Assembly (NCBI RefSeq): GCF_000477435.1
Contig: NC_022576.1
Span: forward strand, 682,001-746,000
Length of the DNA: 64,000 nt
Direction of reading: 5' to 3'
Source of the DNA: Candidatus Symbiobacter mobilis CR
Lineage (GTDB): Bacteria > Pseudomonadota > Gammaproteobacteria > Burkholderiales > Burkholderiaceae_C
A program made the translations under genes and the position numbers. Of this stretch, positions 1 through 8,553 are shown piece by piece (within the stretch, counting starts at the first letter, position 1; every line of letters begins with the position of its first letter). Below the pieces are notes generated by a model that worked only from the letters and a program-made list of their open reading frames with translations, did no database searches and was not told the DNA's origin.

Positions 1-266
1 GGTGGATGGGCCTTCAGCGGCACCTCAAGGTCGCCGGCATTTTTGCGCGGCTGACGCTGCGCGACGGCAAACCGCGCTACCTGGCCGATACGCCGAGGTT
101 CATCGCATACATCCGTGACACCTGCCGCCGTTACCGCGAACTGGATACGCTGCTGCGTTGCATCGACGAGTGGGAGCAGCGCGCTGTCAATGAGGCGAGG
201 CATCGTGATGAATGGCGAGCTTGTCCACCGCTCGGGCAAAGGCATCGACCCGCGCCCAGTCGGTGA
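1..266 (+). CDS. amgK: C-terminal end of an AmgK-like N-acetylmuramate/N-acetylglucosamine kinase (partial)
   Basis: The gene is open at the left edge; the frame enters at base 3 and stops with TGA at 264-266. The 87 visible residues begin WMGLQRHLKV and continue with GIFARL and YLADTPRF. I associate this C-terminal pattern with the aminoglycoside-phosphotransferase-fold kinase AmgK, which phosphorylates MurNAc or GlcNAc at the anomeric position in peptidoglycan recycling. The catalytic part lies outside the window. The last 27 or so residues are basic and run antisense over the end of hemG (80 bp convergent overlap), so this tail may be a late extension rather than conserved sequence. The usual partner murU is not downstream. 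Family assignment rests on the C-terminus only. Confidence 0.72.
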   Translation, partial: WMGLQRHLKVAGIFARLTLRDGKPRYLADTPRFIAYIRDTCRRYRELDTLLRCIDEWEQRAVNEARHRDEWRACPPLGQRHRPAPSR

Positions 267-741
267 ACTCGACCACTGCCTTGGGATCCGTCGGGCCGTG
301 GGTCAACAGCATGATGCCCCGGATGATCTGCCGATCCCAGAACGGGTACCGGGGGTAATCCAGCTTGCCTGCAAAGACGTCGACCAAAGCCGGTGTCCAC
401 CCCATTCGACGCAACAACTTCTTGGTATACGGGTTGGTTGCGGGTGTATTTTTTCCAGGCTTGCGTGCAACGACGTTCACGCTAAACAACGCCGTGGGGC
501 GTTGCTGCAGCACGTCCTTGTAGGTTTGCAGAAACTCAAGCACTTCGGGACGATGGTGGCCGTACCGGATACTCGCTCCCACGACGATGCGGTCGAAATG
601 CAGGAGAGCCATATCCCGGAGCAAAGGCAGCAAGGGAACCAGCGTAACGGCGTGGCCGCGTTCCGTCAGCACGGTATCGATTCGCTGACATATCCGCATG
701 GTGTGACCATCCGTGGTCGAGTAGACGATGAGCGTTTTCAT
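187..741 (-). CDS. hemG: Protoporphyrinogen IX dehydrogenase, HemG-type flavodoxin
   Basis: The 184-residue protein matches HemG along its length. HemG is the FMN flavodoxin-fold enzyme that oxidises protoporphyrinogen IX to protoporphyrin IX and passes electrons to membrane quinones, the penultimate step of haem synthesis. The N-terminus MKTLIVYSTTDGHT is the phosphate-binding loop. VVGASIRYGHHRPE and FSVNVVARKPGKNTP are the other signatures, and the C-terminal half has the extra HemG segment (LDYPRYPFWDRQIIRGIM) that plain flavodoxins lack. Length is normal (about 180). The gene is convergent with the amgK end and divergent from the M14 peptidase. HemG is commonest in gammaproteobacteria, so a copy here may have been acquired; that is inference. 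Confidence 0.92.
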   Translation of the reverse strand: MKTLIVYSTTDGHTMRICQRIDTVLTERGHAVTLVPLLPLLRDMALLHFDRIVVGASIRYGHHRPEVLEFLQTYKDVLQQRPTALFSVNVVARKPGKNTPATNPYTKKLLRRMGWTPALVDVFAGKLDYPRYPFWDRQIIRGIMLLTHGPTDPKAVVEFTDWARVDAFARAVDKLAIHHDASPH

Positions 742-910
742 GAAGTTGCGTAGAAATGAGAGCAGGGGTCATAGCAACAGGGGTGCCGAGGGCGTGGGCG
801 ATTCCCGCATCCGTCGAATCTTTCCCGTTGATCTTACGCACGGGCCGCAGTCGTGTGGGCCGCAGTGGCACTGGTTGCAGTGGATATGCCTATGCCCGGT
901 TCGTTCCCTG

Positions 911-1762
911 GTGGTTCGCCTGCTAGGGATGTTCCTCGTCGTTGGCACGGTGGGGATGGCGCACGCTTGCCCGGCGTTTTTTCTGCGCGTGCCGCAGGTG
1001 TCGCGTGCGCTGTGCCAGCAGGCAGCCTTGGTTCCCAGCGGGGCCACTAGCGTGCTGGGACAGCCTTTGTTGGTGCGTGATGTCGCAGCATCTCCGGCGC
1101 AGTGGCGCGTGCTGGTGCTGGGGGGGATCCATGGGGACGAGTTCTCTTCGGCATCACTGGTCTTTCACTGGATTGGCATGGCTTTGCGGGATCCCTTGGA
1201 TACGCACTGGCGCTTCCTTCCCGTGTTGAACCCGGATGGCATGTTGCGCAGGCCGGCCACCCGAGTCAACGCCCATGGCGTGGACCTCAATCGCAATTTC
1301 GCCACCCCGGACTGGGTCCGGGAAGCGCCCCTGTATTGGGAGCGGCGCACCCGCAAAGACCCCCGGCGCTGGCCTGGCTCCGCCCCCTTGAGCGAGCCGG
1401 AATCCCGCTACCTTGCCGAGCAGATTCGCACCTTTGCTCCCGATCTCGTCGTCAGCGTGCATGCTCCCTACGGTGTGCTGGACTTTGACGGCCCCTTGCG
1501 CCCTCCCACCCGGCTGGGGCGCCTCTACCTCGACCGGGTTGGGGTATTCCCCGGTTCCCTGGGGCATTACTGCGGTCTGCAACAAGGCATTCCTGTCGTC
1601 ACCGTGGAACTGCCCAACGCGCTGCGTGCGCCGCCCCCGGCGGAAATGCGCAGGATGTGGGGGGATCTGCAACGCTGGATGCAGAACACCTTGCCGCGCC
1701 CTGCTTCCAAGACGACGGGAGCTTCTGCTCCACAGTCCGCGCCGGTGTCTGGATTGCACTGA
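911..1762 (+). CDS. M14-family zinc carboxypeptidase, MpaA-like
   Basis: The catalytic set of M14 metallopeptidases is present: HGDE (zinc His and Glu), NPDG, DLNRNF (substrate Asn-Arg), VSVHAPYG (third zinc ligand, His) and TVELP (general-base Glu). The short domain with the HGDE loop is most like MpaA, which removes meso-diaminopimelate from murein tripeptide; substrate is inferred. The frame is open back to 728, but the first 60 codons overlap hemG antisense and look non-coding. I placed the start at a GTG giving a hydrophobic segment VVRLLGMFLVVGTVGMAHA, a likely export signal; ATG at 929 is an alternative. MpaA of enteric bacteria is cytoplasmic, so an exported form would act on the wall itself. 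A putative metalloprotease follows. Confidence 0.8.
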   Translation: MVRLLGMFLVVGTVGMAHACPAFFLRVPQVSRALCQQAALVPSGATSVLGQPLLVRDVAASPAQWRVLVLGGIHGDEFSSASLVFHWIGMALRDPLDTHWRFLPVLNPDGMLRRPATRVNAHGVDLNRNFATPDWVREAPLYWERRTRKDPRRWPGSAPLSEPESRYLAEQIRTFAPDLVVSVHAPYGVLDFDGPLRPPTRLGRLYLDRVGVFPGSLGHYCGLQQGIPVVTVELPNALRAPPPAEMRRMWGDLQRWMQNTLPRPASKTTGASAPQSAPVSGLH

Positions 1763-1837
1763 GGCAGGTCTTTCTTTCCGCAGGCACCCTGCGGATAATG
1801 CCTGCACGCTGTGCAAGGTGTACGTTCCGGTGCCGCC

Positions 1838-2644
1838 ATGGGAATTTCCCCGGTTTCTGCTGCTCCCTACTCCGCCATGGGCCGCTGGGCCTATGCGGGG
1901 ATGCGCGCTCAGCAGTTCGCACAGAAGTCTGCGGAGCAGCCCGACGTCTCCCCTGCCTTTTCTGCCAATCCAGAGACGACGACACCCACCCCATCCCTGT
2001 CGGCGGAGGCTTCCCAGTCTGCCCCCGGACAACCCCAGAAAGCCGGGCAGGCTGAACAAGATCGCGGCAATCGCCAAGCCGACCCAAAGACCGACAAGAC
2101 GGCCGACAAAAAAACCGACGGCAAAGCCCCAGCGCAGTCCGGCGCGGAGGACCCGGCACAGCTCAGCGAAGCGGATTTGGCCCAGCTTACCAAGCTCCAG
2201 TCTCGCGATACCCAGGTTCGCCAGCATGAAGCCGCGCACCTTGCCGCAGCAGGCGGGCTGGCGCTTTCCGGGGCATCGTTCTCCTTTCAGCGTGGCCCGG
2301 ACGGGGCCTACTACGCCATCGGGGGGGAGGTGTCGATCGACGTCTCACCGGGTCGAACGCCCGAGGAAACTGCCGACCGCGCCCGCAGGATACGCACCGC
2401 AGCGCTGGCTCCGGCAGACCCTTCGAGCACGGATGTCGCCGTCGCCGCCAAAGCCCAGCAGATGGAATTGCAGGCCCGTGCCGAGCAAGCCAGCAACGAG
2501 GGCAATGCGGGAAACGAGGGCAAATCCTCCTCGACGAAGCGCGCCGTCGACCGTGCCTACGGCGTGGAAAGTGATCACCGGACAGGCAATGCCGACGAAG
2601 CTGCCAACGTGAAAGGCACCGTGGGGCAACGGTGGGTAGCCTGA
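1838..2644 (+). CDS. SprA-related putative metalloprotease
   Basis: The middle carries RDTQVRQHEAAHLAAAG, with an HExxH zinc motif, followed by GPDGAYYAIGGEVSID. This is the signature of the SprA-related family, putative metalloproteases of unknown substrate. About 100 residues before it are rich in Ala, Gln, Lys, Asp and Pro and probably disordered. The part after it (EETADRARRIRTAALAPADPS) is the conserved helical end. No signal peptide is evident. I chose ATG 1838 (MGISPVS); ATG 1811 is nine codons upstream. The frame begins 75 bp after the M14 peptidase stop, so the two may be cotranscribed. Biochemistry of this family is poorly known, so the activity is predicted from the motif only. Confidence 0.8.
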   Translation: MGISPVSAAPYSAMGRWAYAGMRAQQFAQKSAEQPDVSPAFSANPETTTPTPSLSAEASQSAPGQPQKAGQAEQDRGNRQADPKTDKTADKKTDGKAPAQSGAEDPAQLSEADLAQLTKLQSRDTQVRQHEAAHLAAAGGLALSGASFSFQRGPDGAYYAIGGEVSIDVSPGRTPEETADRARRIRTAALAPADPSSTDVAVAAKAQQMELQARAEQASNEGNAGNEGKSSSTKRAVDRAYGVESDHRTGNADEAANVKGTVGQRWVA

Positions 2645-2646
2645 CA

Positions 2647-2668
2647 TCGCGACTGCCGTCGCTCCTAC
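2647..2668 (-). repeat. REP element, GTAG-headed palindrome
   Basis: Read on the minus strand this 22-mer begins GTAG-GAGCGAC, continues GGCA and ends GTCGCGA. It is a short GTAG head followed by a GCGAC/GTCGC hairpin with a four-base loop. Very similar copies occur at 58467-58488 and 63285-63306, with divergent copies at 33984 and 58521. This is the architecture of bacterial REP sequences mobilised by RAYT (TnpA-REP) transposases; no RAYT gene lies in the window. It starts two bases after the stop of the SprA-related gene. Confidence 0.8.
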
Positions 2669-2820
2669 AACGCAATCGATACGCTGTACCTTTGCCAGGG
2701 AACCATGGTGATCCCCAAAAGGGTATGGGATTTGTCGGATCGTCGGCATGGGCCGCAGTCGGCACGTTCTTGGCACAATGCCCCGACCCGGTGCATTGCA
2801 TCCATTTGCCCTTGTCGACC

Positions 2821-3867
2821 ATGCCCAAACTACGCTGGTTTCCTTTTTTTCTGGTAGTGACCTTGCATTGGGCGGCTTGCTCCCGCCAAGAGCCGGATGC
2901 AGTGCAAGCGCCCGTCGTTCCAGCTTCCCATGCAGAAGAAAATCCGGTCGATTCCACCCATCTTTCCCCGTCGCGCCATATCCGTGCAACCAAGCCTTGG
3001 AAGATCGCCCTGGTGACGAAGGCCGGAGAAGGGGGCAATTCTTACCCCGTGCGTCTGGGGCGTGGTGCCTTGCAAGCAGCGCATGACTTTCATGTCCAGG
3101 TCGATTTGCGCAACCCGGAAGTCGAACGCTATGACGTTCCCCTCCAAATCCGTCTGATCGAACAGCTTGCCAAGGAGGAGTACGACGCGATGGTCGTCGT
3201 GCCCATCGATAGCAACATGCTTGTCGCGTCGGTAGAGCAGTTCATCAAGCTGGGCAAACCGGTCATCGTGCTGGATACCCCGCTCAATTCTGCGCTGACG
3301 CTGACCCAACTTGCCTTCGACAACCACCAGGCCGGGGTGTTGGCTGCGAATTGGGTGGCCCAGAAACTGGGCGGACGGGGCAAGGTATTGATCCTCGTTG
3401 GCCAGGAAGAGGGGCAGAACGCCATCGACCGCCGGGATGGCTTCTTGGACGCGCTGGGCAAGCATGACATCGAGATCCTCGACATGAAATCCGCCAACTG
3501 GCTCCGTGCGCAGGCGGAGCAGATCACCCGCGAGTGGCTCGATCGCTTTGCTTCCATCGACGCGATCCTGGCAGGCAACGACATGATGGCGCTCGGCGCT
3601 GCGGATGCGATTGAGCGCGCCGGGCGCAAAAACATCCTCGTGACGGGCGTCGACGCCAACCCTGAGGCGCTCGAAGCCATCCTTGCCGAGCGCATGCACC
3701 TGACCATTGAGCAGTCCCCCGAAGCACAGGCCCGCGCGGCGGTGCAACTGCTCATCCGCCACTTGGAGCGCAAGGAAACCTATCCTGCGCGTTCCGTATG
3801 GCGTGGCATTGAGGTGATCGACCGCAGCAATGTCGAGTCGTACCTCCGCGCCCGGCAAAACGGCTGA
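2821..3867 (+). CDS. Periplasmic sugar-binding-type (RbsB-like) lipoprotein
   Basis: A type I periplasmic-binding-protein fold runs through the 348 residues: KIALVTKAGEGGNSYPVRLG at the N-domain, YDAMVVVPIDSNM, GKPVIVLDTPL, KVLILVGQEEGQNAIDRRDG and AILAGNDMMALGAADAIE, all typical of ribose or galactose-type binding proteins. The N-terminus has a hydrophobic stretch ending HWAACS, a lipobox-like site, so a lipoprotein is likely. The start was set at ATG 2821 because it gives this signal; the frame is open further upstream through the REP. No permease or ATPase is adjacent. Instead a membrane sensor diguanylate cyclase follows after 21 bp, so the protein may deliver ligand information to that sensor rather than feed transport (inference). 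Confidence 0.86.
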   Translation: MPKLRWFPFFLVVTLHWAACSRQEPDAVQAPVVPASHAEENPVDSTHLSPSRHIRATKPWKIALVTKAGEGGNSYPVRLGRGALQAAHDFHVQVDLRNPEVERYDVPLQIRLIEQLAKEEYDAMVVVPIDSNMLVASVEQFIKLGKPVIVLDTPLNSALTLTQLAFDNHQAGVLAANWVAQKLGGRGKVLILVGQEEGQNAIDRRDGFLDALGKHDIEILDMKSANWLRAQAEQITREWLDRFASIDAILAGNDMMALGAADAIERAGRKNILVTGVDANPEALEAILAERMHLTIEQSPEAQARAAVQLLIRHLERKETYPARSVWRGIEVIDRSNVESYLRARQNG

Positions 3868-3888
3868 CTTCCCCCCGGTACACGATGC

Positions 3889-6372
3889 GTGACGACCATG
3901 CGTGCGCTGGTTGACAGGCTTGTAGGGCTGGAAGCGATGACGTGGAATGCGTCCAAGCCCCAGGCCCATGTTGTTGGCGCTACGCCCACTCGCAGCGTAG
4001 GCGCCGAGCTGTATTGCCGGGTACGCCAACTGGGGTGGATTGCCTTGCTTGGCATTGGCACTATTGCGCTGGGCGGCATGGTGTCGTTCGGGCAGCAGAT
4101 CCATGCCCAGCTCTTTGCGCAAGCCAGACAAGGCGCAGCGGTCGTCGACGAATACCTGCTGGGGATCGGCACCAACCTCGACATCACCGCCAAATACCTG
4201 GCCACCACGGAGGCCCACGCCGACATCTTCCGCACGGCCCTCGTGATGAATCCGACCCTGCAGGGGCTCTATCTCGTGCGGCCTGATGGGGTCGTACTCG
4301 AACAGCAGAACCGGGTGCAAATTCCTTACCTGGGCAGGATCAATGACCAGCCTTGGCTGGGGTCGGTGCGCAAGGGCGACGTTTTCGTCGGTGCGCCACG
4401 CTTTGACGGACAGCCTTTGCCACATCTCGTCGTCGCCGTCCCGGTGCCCAATGCTGCGGGCAGCTTTGCATACAGTTTGGTCTCCCGCGTCGAACTATCC
4501 CGGTTGTGGACACAGCTCAACCAGATTCGGCTGGGGCAAACGGGCCGCGTGTTCGCAGTCTGCGTGGGCGGTAGGGTGACGTTGCACCACAAGCCTGCGT
4601 GGATGCGCTCTGCCATGACTTTCGATGCCCTGTACCCCCGCGCCTGGTTTGCGGGCAATGGCTTCGGGTTGTACGAAACCGCGCAAGGGGGGCTGCATCT
4701 GGTGGCCACGGCGCGTTCCCTGCGCTCGGATTTGCGTGTCATTGCCTACCAGCCGCTGGCGGATCTGGCGCAGGGAATCGCCCTCCTGGCCGCAGTGCTG
4801 TTGTTCGGCGTAGTCAGTGTGTTGTGGATCGTCTGGCGATCCCGTCAGTTCACCAGAAGCCAGATCGTCGAACCCTTGGCTGCGCTGAGCCGGGGTGCTG
4901 GCGAGTATGCGCGGGAGAACATGGCGCATCGCACCGGGGTCGTGGGCCAGTACGAGTTTGCGCACATCTCCGCCTCGCTAGACCAAATGGCACAGAGGCT
5001 GTCGACCACCTTGGGCGATTTGCAGCAGCGCGTGAGCGAGCTTGACGAAAGCACCCGCTTTGCCCAAGCCATTCTCGATTCAGAGTCGAACCACATCGCT
5101 GTGCTGGACGTAGCAGGGTACATCGTCCAGACCAACGCTGCCTGGAAGCGCTTTGCCTTGCACTTGCGCGCGTGCGCTGGCCCGGACTTGCGTCCGGAAG
5201 TGGGAACCAACTACCTGGAAGCCTACATGGTCGGCTTGCCCGTGGCAGAGCGTCTGGCAGATGGCAGCGCGGGAATTCAGGCCGTACTGGAAGGACTGCT
5301 ACCCATTTATTCCGCCGAATACTGCTGCGACTTGCCCCATGAAAAGCTCTGGTTCACGCTCACCATCACCCCGCTGGCCACGGTGAACCAGGGTGCCGTC
5401 GTCGTACATGCCGACATCACGGCGCGCAAGCTGGCCGAACACGCCCAATCCCAAACGCTGGATTTTTTGCGCAAGGTGGCCGAAAGCGTTCCCGGGGTGA
5501 TGTACCAGTACCGCCAAACCGTGCAGGGCAGGGCGCATTTCCCGTATATCAGCCCCCGCGTGCAAATCTTCGGCCTGACCCCGGAAGAACTGCATCACGA
5601 CGCTGGGGAATGGTTTGCGCGCCTGCACCCGGACGATGCCCCCGGCGTAACGGAAAGTCTTGCGCAATCTGCTGCCTCGCTCGTCTTATGGAGGCAGCAG
5701 TTCCGCATCCGCCAGGCTTATGGCGAGTACCACTGGTTCGAAGGGCAAGCCATGCCCGAACTCGACAGCGCAGGCTGCATCGTCTGGTTTGGGTACTTTG
5801 CCGACATCCAAACATTGAAAGATACCGAGGAACGGATCCGCAGCATGGCCTTGCACGATCCCTTGACCGGGCTGCCCAACCGCTCGCTCTTCGATGATCG
5901 CGTTGCATCCGCCCTGACGGCATGCCGTCGTGAGCAGTCGCGCTTTGGGCTGATGTTTCTCGATCTGGACAAATTCAAGCCTGTCAATGATCGCTATGGG
6001 CATCGCATTGGTGACCTATTGCTGCAAGAGGTAGCGATGCGCCTGTGCCAAAGCATCCGCGCCTCGGACACTGCGGCCCGCCTGGGCGGTGACGAATTTG
6101 TCGCGCTGCTTCGCCATGTCAAGCATGTAGACGATGCGATGCTCGTCGCCGAAAAAGTGCGGGCCGCGATGGACGAACCCTTTCCCATCGAAGGGCACGA
6201 CATCAATGTCTCCGCCAGCATCGGCCTGGCGATGTACCCAGACCACGGCACCAATCTCATTGCCTTGACCCACTGCGCCGATACGGCGATGTACGTTGCC
6301 AAGCAACGCGGCCGCAATACCGTTGCGATAGCCGAACGACCCCTGGAGCCTCCCCCCGATGTCCAACCCTGA
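3889..6372 (+). CDS. Membrane sensor diguanylate cyclase (extracytoplasmic sensor-HAMP-PAS-PAS-GGDEF)
   Basis: This 827-residue protein has one membrane segment near residues 44-65 (GWIALLGIGTIALGG) and another near 295-315 (IALLAAVLLFGVVSVLWIVW). They bracket a periplasmic sensor of double-Cache type. A HAMP-like linker, two PAS regions (about 390-510 and 530-650) and a C-terminal GGDEF domain follow. The active site RLGGDEF is intact, and RASD, five residues before it, fits the c-di-GMP inhibitory I-site, so it should synthesise c-di-GMP with product feedback. There is no EAL domain. The start is GTG 3889 or ATG 3898. The 3' end overlaps glmU by 14 bp, and the binding-protein gene lies 21 bp upstream, suggesting a sensory pair. 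Confidence 0.9.
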   Translation: MTTMRALVDRLVGLEAMTWNASKPQAHVVGATPTRSVGAELYCRVRQLGWIALLGIGTIALGGMVSFGQQIHAQLFAQARQGAAVVDEYLLGIGTNLDITAKYLATTEAHADIFRTALVMNPTLQGLYLVRPDGVVLEQQNRVQIPYLGRINDQPWLGSVRKGDVFVGAPRFDGQPLPHLVVAVPVPNAAGSFAYSLVSRVELSRLWTQLNQIRLGQTGRVFAVCVGGRVTLHHKPAWMRSAMTFDALYPRAWFAGNGFGLYETAQGGLHLVATARSLRSDLRVIAYQPLADLAQGIALLAAVLLFGVVSVLWIVWRSRQFTRSQIVEPLAALSRGAGEYARENMAHRTGVVGQYEFAHISASLDQMAQRLSTTLGDLQQRVSELDESTRFAQAILDSESNHIAVLDVAGYIVQTNAAWKRFALHLRACAGPDLRPEVGTNYLEAYMVGLPVAERLADGSAGIQAVLEGLLPIYSAEYCCDLPHEKLWFTLTITPLATVNQGAVVVHADITARKLAEHAQSQTLDFLRKVAESVPGVMYQYRQTVQGRAHFPYISPRVQIFGLTPEELHHDAGEWFARLHPDDAPGVTESLAQSAASLVLWRQQFRIRQAYGEYHWFEGQAMPELDSAGCIVWFGYFADIQTLKDTEERIRSMALHDPLTGLPNRSLFDDRVASALTACRREQSRFGLMFLDLDKFKPVNDRYGHRIGDLLLQEVAMRLCQSIRASDTAARLGGDEFVALLRHVKHVDDAMLVAEKVRAAMDEPFPIEGHDINVSASIGLAMYPDHGTNLIALTHCADTAMYVAKQRGRNTVAIAERPLEPPPDVQP

Positions 6373-7801
6373 TCTTTCTTCCTTTCCGCTGCACAACCTC
6401 GACGTGGTAATCCTTGCCGCAGGCAAGGGCACGCGCATGAAAAGCCGCTTGCCCAAGGTGCTACATCCACTGGCCGGGCGGCCTTTGCTGCATCATGTGG
6501 TCGATTTGGCATACCAGCTCCAGGCTCGCAAGGTCGTGGTCGTCACGGGCCACGAGGCCGCGATGGTCGAGGCGTCGATCCCCGCGTGTGTGCCGTCGAT
6601 GGCAAGCGCCGTGCCAGACATCGTCTGCATACGGCAAGAACCCCAGCTCGGCACTGGCCACGCCGTGATGCAGGCATTGCCAGCCTGTGGGGACGACACC
6701 ATGGTGCTGGTGCTGTGCGGCGACGTGCCCTTGACGCTGCCAGGCACACTGCAAGCACTGTTGCACGCCAGCCAAGGGAACCAGCTCGCCTTGCTAACGA
6801 TGGAACCCCTCGACCCGACCGGATATGGGCGCATCGTCCGCGAAGGGGACGCGGTGCGTGCCATCGTCGAACAGAAAGACGCCACCCCCGCGCAGCGTGC
6901 GATTCGCGAGGTGTATTGCGGCATCCTCGCCGCCCCCGCGCAACGGCTGCGTTCCTGGCTGTCCCGGGTAAAGGCGGACAACGCCCAGCGCGAGTACTAC
7001 CTGACGGACATCGTCCGCCTGGCCGTCGAAGACGGGTTCCCCGTCGTCACCCACTGCATTGCGGACACCGTGCAGGTGGTTGGTGTCAACAGCCCGGCGC
7101 AACTCGCCGAGCTGGAACGCGCCTACCAACGCCGCGTGGCCGATGCCCTGCTCGACAACGGGGTGCGACTGGCCGACCCCGCGCGCATCGACGTGCGCGG
7201 CGTGCTGGAGTGCGGGCAGGACGTCTCCATCGACGTGAACTGCATCTTTGAAGGCCGGGTGGAGCTGGGGGAGGGGGTACACATCGGTGCCCACTGCGTG
7301 CTGCGCAACGTCGTCGTCGAAGCGGGAGCACGCATCCATCCCTTCACCCACGCCGAAGGCTCGGCACCCGAAGAGCCTGTGCGCATCGGCACCGGCGCGC
7401 TGGTTGGCCCTTTTGCGCGGCTGCGACCCGGCGCCAAGCTGGGTGCGGACGTCCATGTGGGCAATTTCGTCGAGGTCAAAAACTCTACCCTCGCAGAGGG
7501 AGCCAAAGCCAACCATCTGGCCTACGTGGGCGATGCGACGGTGGGAGAGCGCGTGAACTTTGGCGCAGGCAGCATCACGGCCAACTACGACGGCGTGCGC
7601 AAGCACCATACCCACATCGGCGCGGACGTACATATCGGCAGCAATTGCGTGCTCATCGCCCCGGTGACGATTGGCGCAGGGGGAACGATTGGCGCGGGTT
7701 CCACCGTGACCCGCGATACCCCGAACGGAACCTTGACCGTCGCACGCTCGCGGCAGGTCAGCATCCCAGGGTGGAAGCGCCCTGCGAAGCCTGGGCCATG
7801 A
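6359..7801 (+). CDS. glmU: Bifunctional GlmU: GlcNAc-1-P uridyltransferase and GlcN-1-P acetyltransferase
   Basis: GlmU makes UDP-GlcNAc for peptidoglycan and LPS in the cytoplasm. The N-terminal pyrophosphorylase domain shows VVILAAGKGTRMKSRLPKVL and later GDVPLTL and YGRIVREG. The C-terminal half is a left-handed beta-helix of hexapeptide repeats, with VEVKNSTLAEGAKANHLAYV and GAGSITANYDG, the conserved acetyltransferase segments. It is 480 residues, slightly longer than the usual 456 or so because of a short N-terminal extension. The start ATG lies inside the end of the diguanylate cyclase gene with GGAG 11 bases before it. The stop overlaps the start of the histidine kinase gene. glmS, often a direct neighbour in this group, is 5.8 kb away. 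Confidence 0.97.
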   Translation: MSNPDLSSFPLHNLDVVILAAGKGTRMKSRLPKVLHPLAGRPLLHHVVDLAYQLQARKVVVVTGHEAAMVEASIPACVPSMASAVPDIVCIRQEPQLGTGHAVMQALPACGDDTMVLVLCGDVPLTLPGTLQALLHASQGNQLALLTMEPLDPTGYGRIVREGDAVRAIVEQKDATPAQRAIREVYCGILAAPAQRLRSWLSRVKADNAQREYYLTDIVRLAVEDGFPVVTHCIADTVQVVGVNSPAQLAELERAYQRRVADALLDNGVRLADPARIDVRGVLECGQDVSIDVNCIFEGRVELGEGVHIGAHCVLRNVVVEAGARIHPFTHAEGSAPEEPVRIGTGALVGPFARLRPGAKLGADVHVGNFVEVKNSTLAEGAKANHLAYVGDATVGERVNFGAGSITANYDGVRKHHTHIGADVHIGSNCVLIAPVTIGAGGTIGAGSTVTRDTPNGTLTVARSRQVSIPGWKRPAKPGP

Positions 7802-8553
7802 ACACTTCGACACACCCTCCCGGTGTACTTGCCCGGGAGGTGGCCTTGCAGCGCGAACTCGAGCTTGCGCGTGCGGAGCTGCAAGAGTTCACCTACACCG
7901 TCTCGCACGATCTGCGTGCCCCCGTCCGGCATATCCTGGCGTACATCCAGGTCATTGCAGAGGACTTCCCCGATCTGCCCGCCGAAGTGCTCTCGCATCT
8001 GCAAGTGGTCTCGCAGTCCGCGCACACCTTGGGCGAGCAGATCGAAGGGTTGACCCGGCTGTCCCGGCTGGGAACGCATCCCTTGCGTCTGCAAGCGGTC
8101 GATGCCATCGCCCTGGCGCGGGAGGTAGCGGCACAGCTTGATGCCACGAGGCGGGAGGGCGCGGTCGAATGGGCTTTTCCCCCGGATGCGCCCGCTGTGG
8201 TGGCAGACCCTGAATTGCTACGGCAGCTCTGGGCCCATCTGCTGGGCAATGCCTGGAAATTCACGCGCGGCAAGGCACTAGCGACGATCCGCATCGACTG
8301 CCGTCGTATCGATGGCGAATGCCCGCTGGTGGAATTGGGCATCCGCGACAACGGCGTGGGCTTTGCCAGCAATCAGGCGGCAGCGCTGGGCAAAGTCTTT
8401 GGCCGACTGCATTCCAAGCGCGATTTCGAGGGGCTGGGGTTGGGGCTGGTAAGCGTGCGCAGAATCCTCGACCGCATGGGCGGGACCTTGGCCATCGAAG
8501 GCACCGTAAACCAAGGCTGCTGCGCCACGGTTCGCTTGCCGACGGTGGTGTAA
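7798..8553 (+). CDS. Small soluble sensor histidine kinase coupled to glmU
   Basis: The 251-residue protein has all the core kinase boxes: H-box TVSHDLRAPVRHILAY (phosphoacceptor His), N-box HLLGNAWKFT, G1 DNGVGF and G2 GLGLGLVSVRRI. It resembles the HisKA-HATPase end of phytochrome-type kinases. Only a 30-residue helix precedes the H-box; no membrane segment or sensor domain is present, so input must come from a partner. ATG 7798 overlaps the glmU stop as ATGA, which predicts translational coupling. No response regulator lies nearby; the cognate partner is unknown. It may be a trimmed derivative of a bacteriophytochrome kinase. Confidence 0.88.
   Translation: MNTSTHPPGVLAREVALQRELELARAELQEFTYTVSHDLRAPVRHILAYIQVIAEDFPDLPAEVLSHLQVVSQSAHTLGEQIEGLTRLSRLGTHPLRLQAVDAIALAREVAAQLDATRREGAVEWAFPPDAPAVVADPELLRQLWAHLLGNAWKFTRGKALATIRIDCRRIDGECPLVELGIRDNGVGFASNQAAALGKVFGRLHSKRDFEGLGLGLVSVRRILDRMGGTLAIEGTVNQGCCATVRLPTVV

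Noticed and set aside
2830..4425. 531-codon minus-strand open frame
   Set aside because: It covers the binding-protein and cyclase genes antisense; both of those have complete domain signatures.
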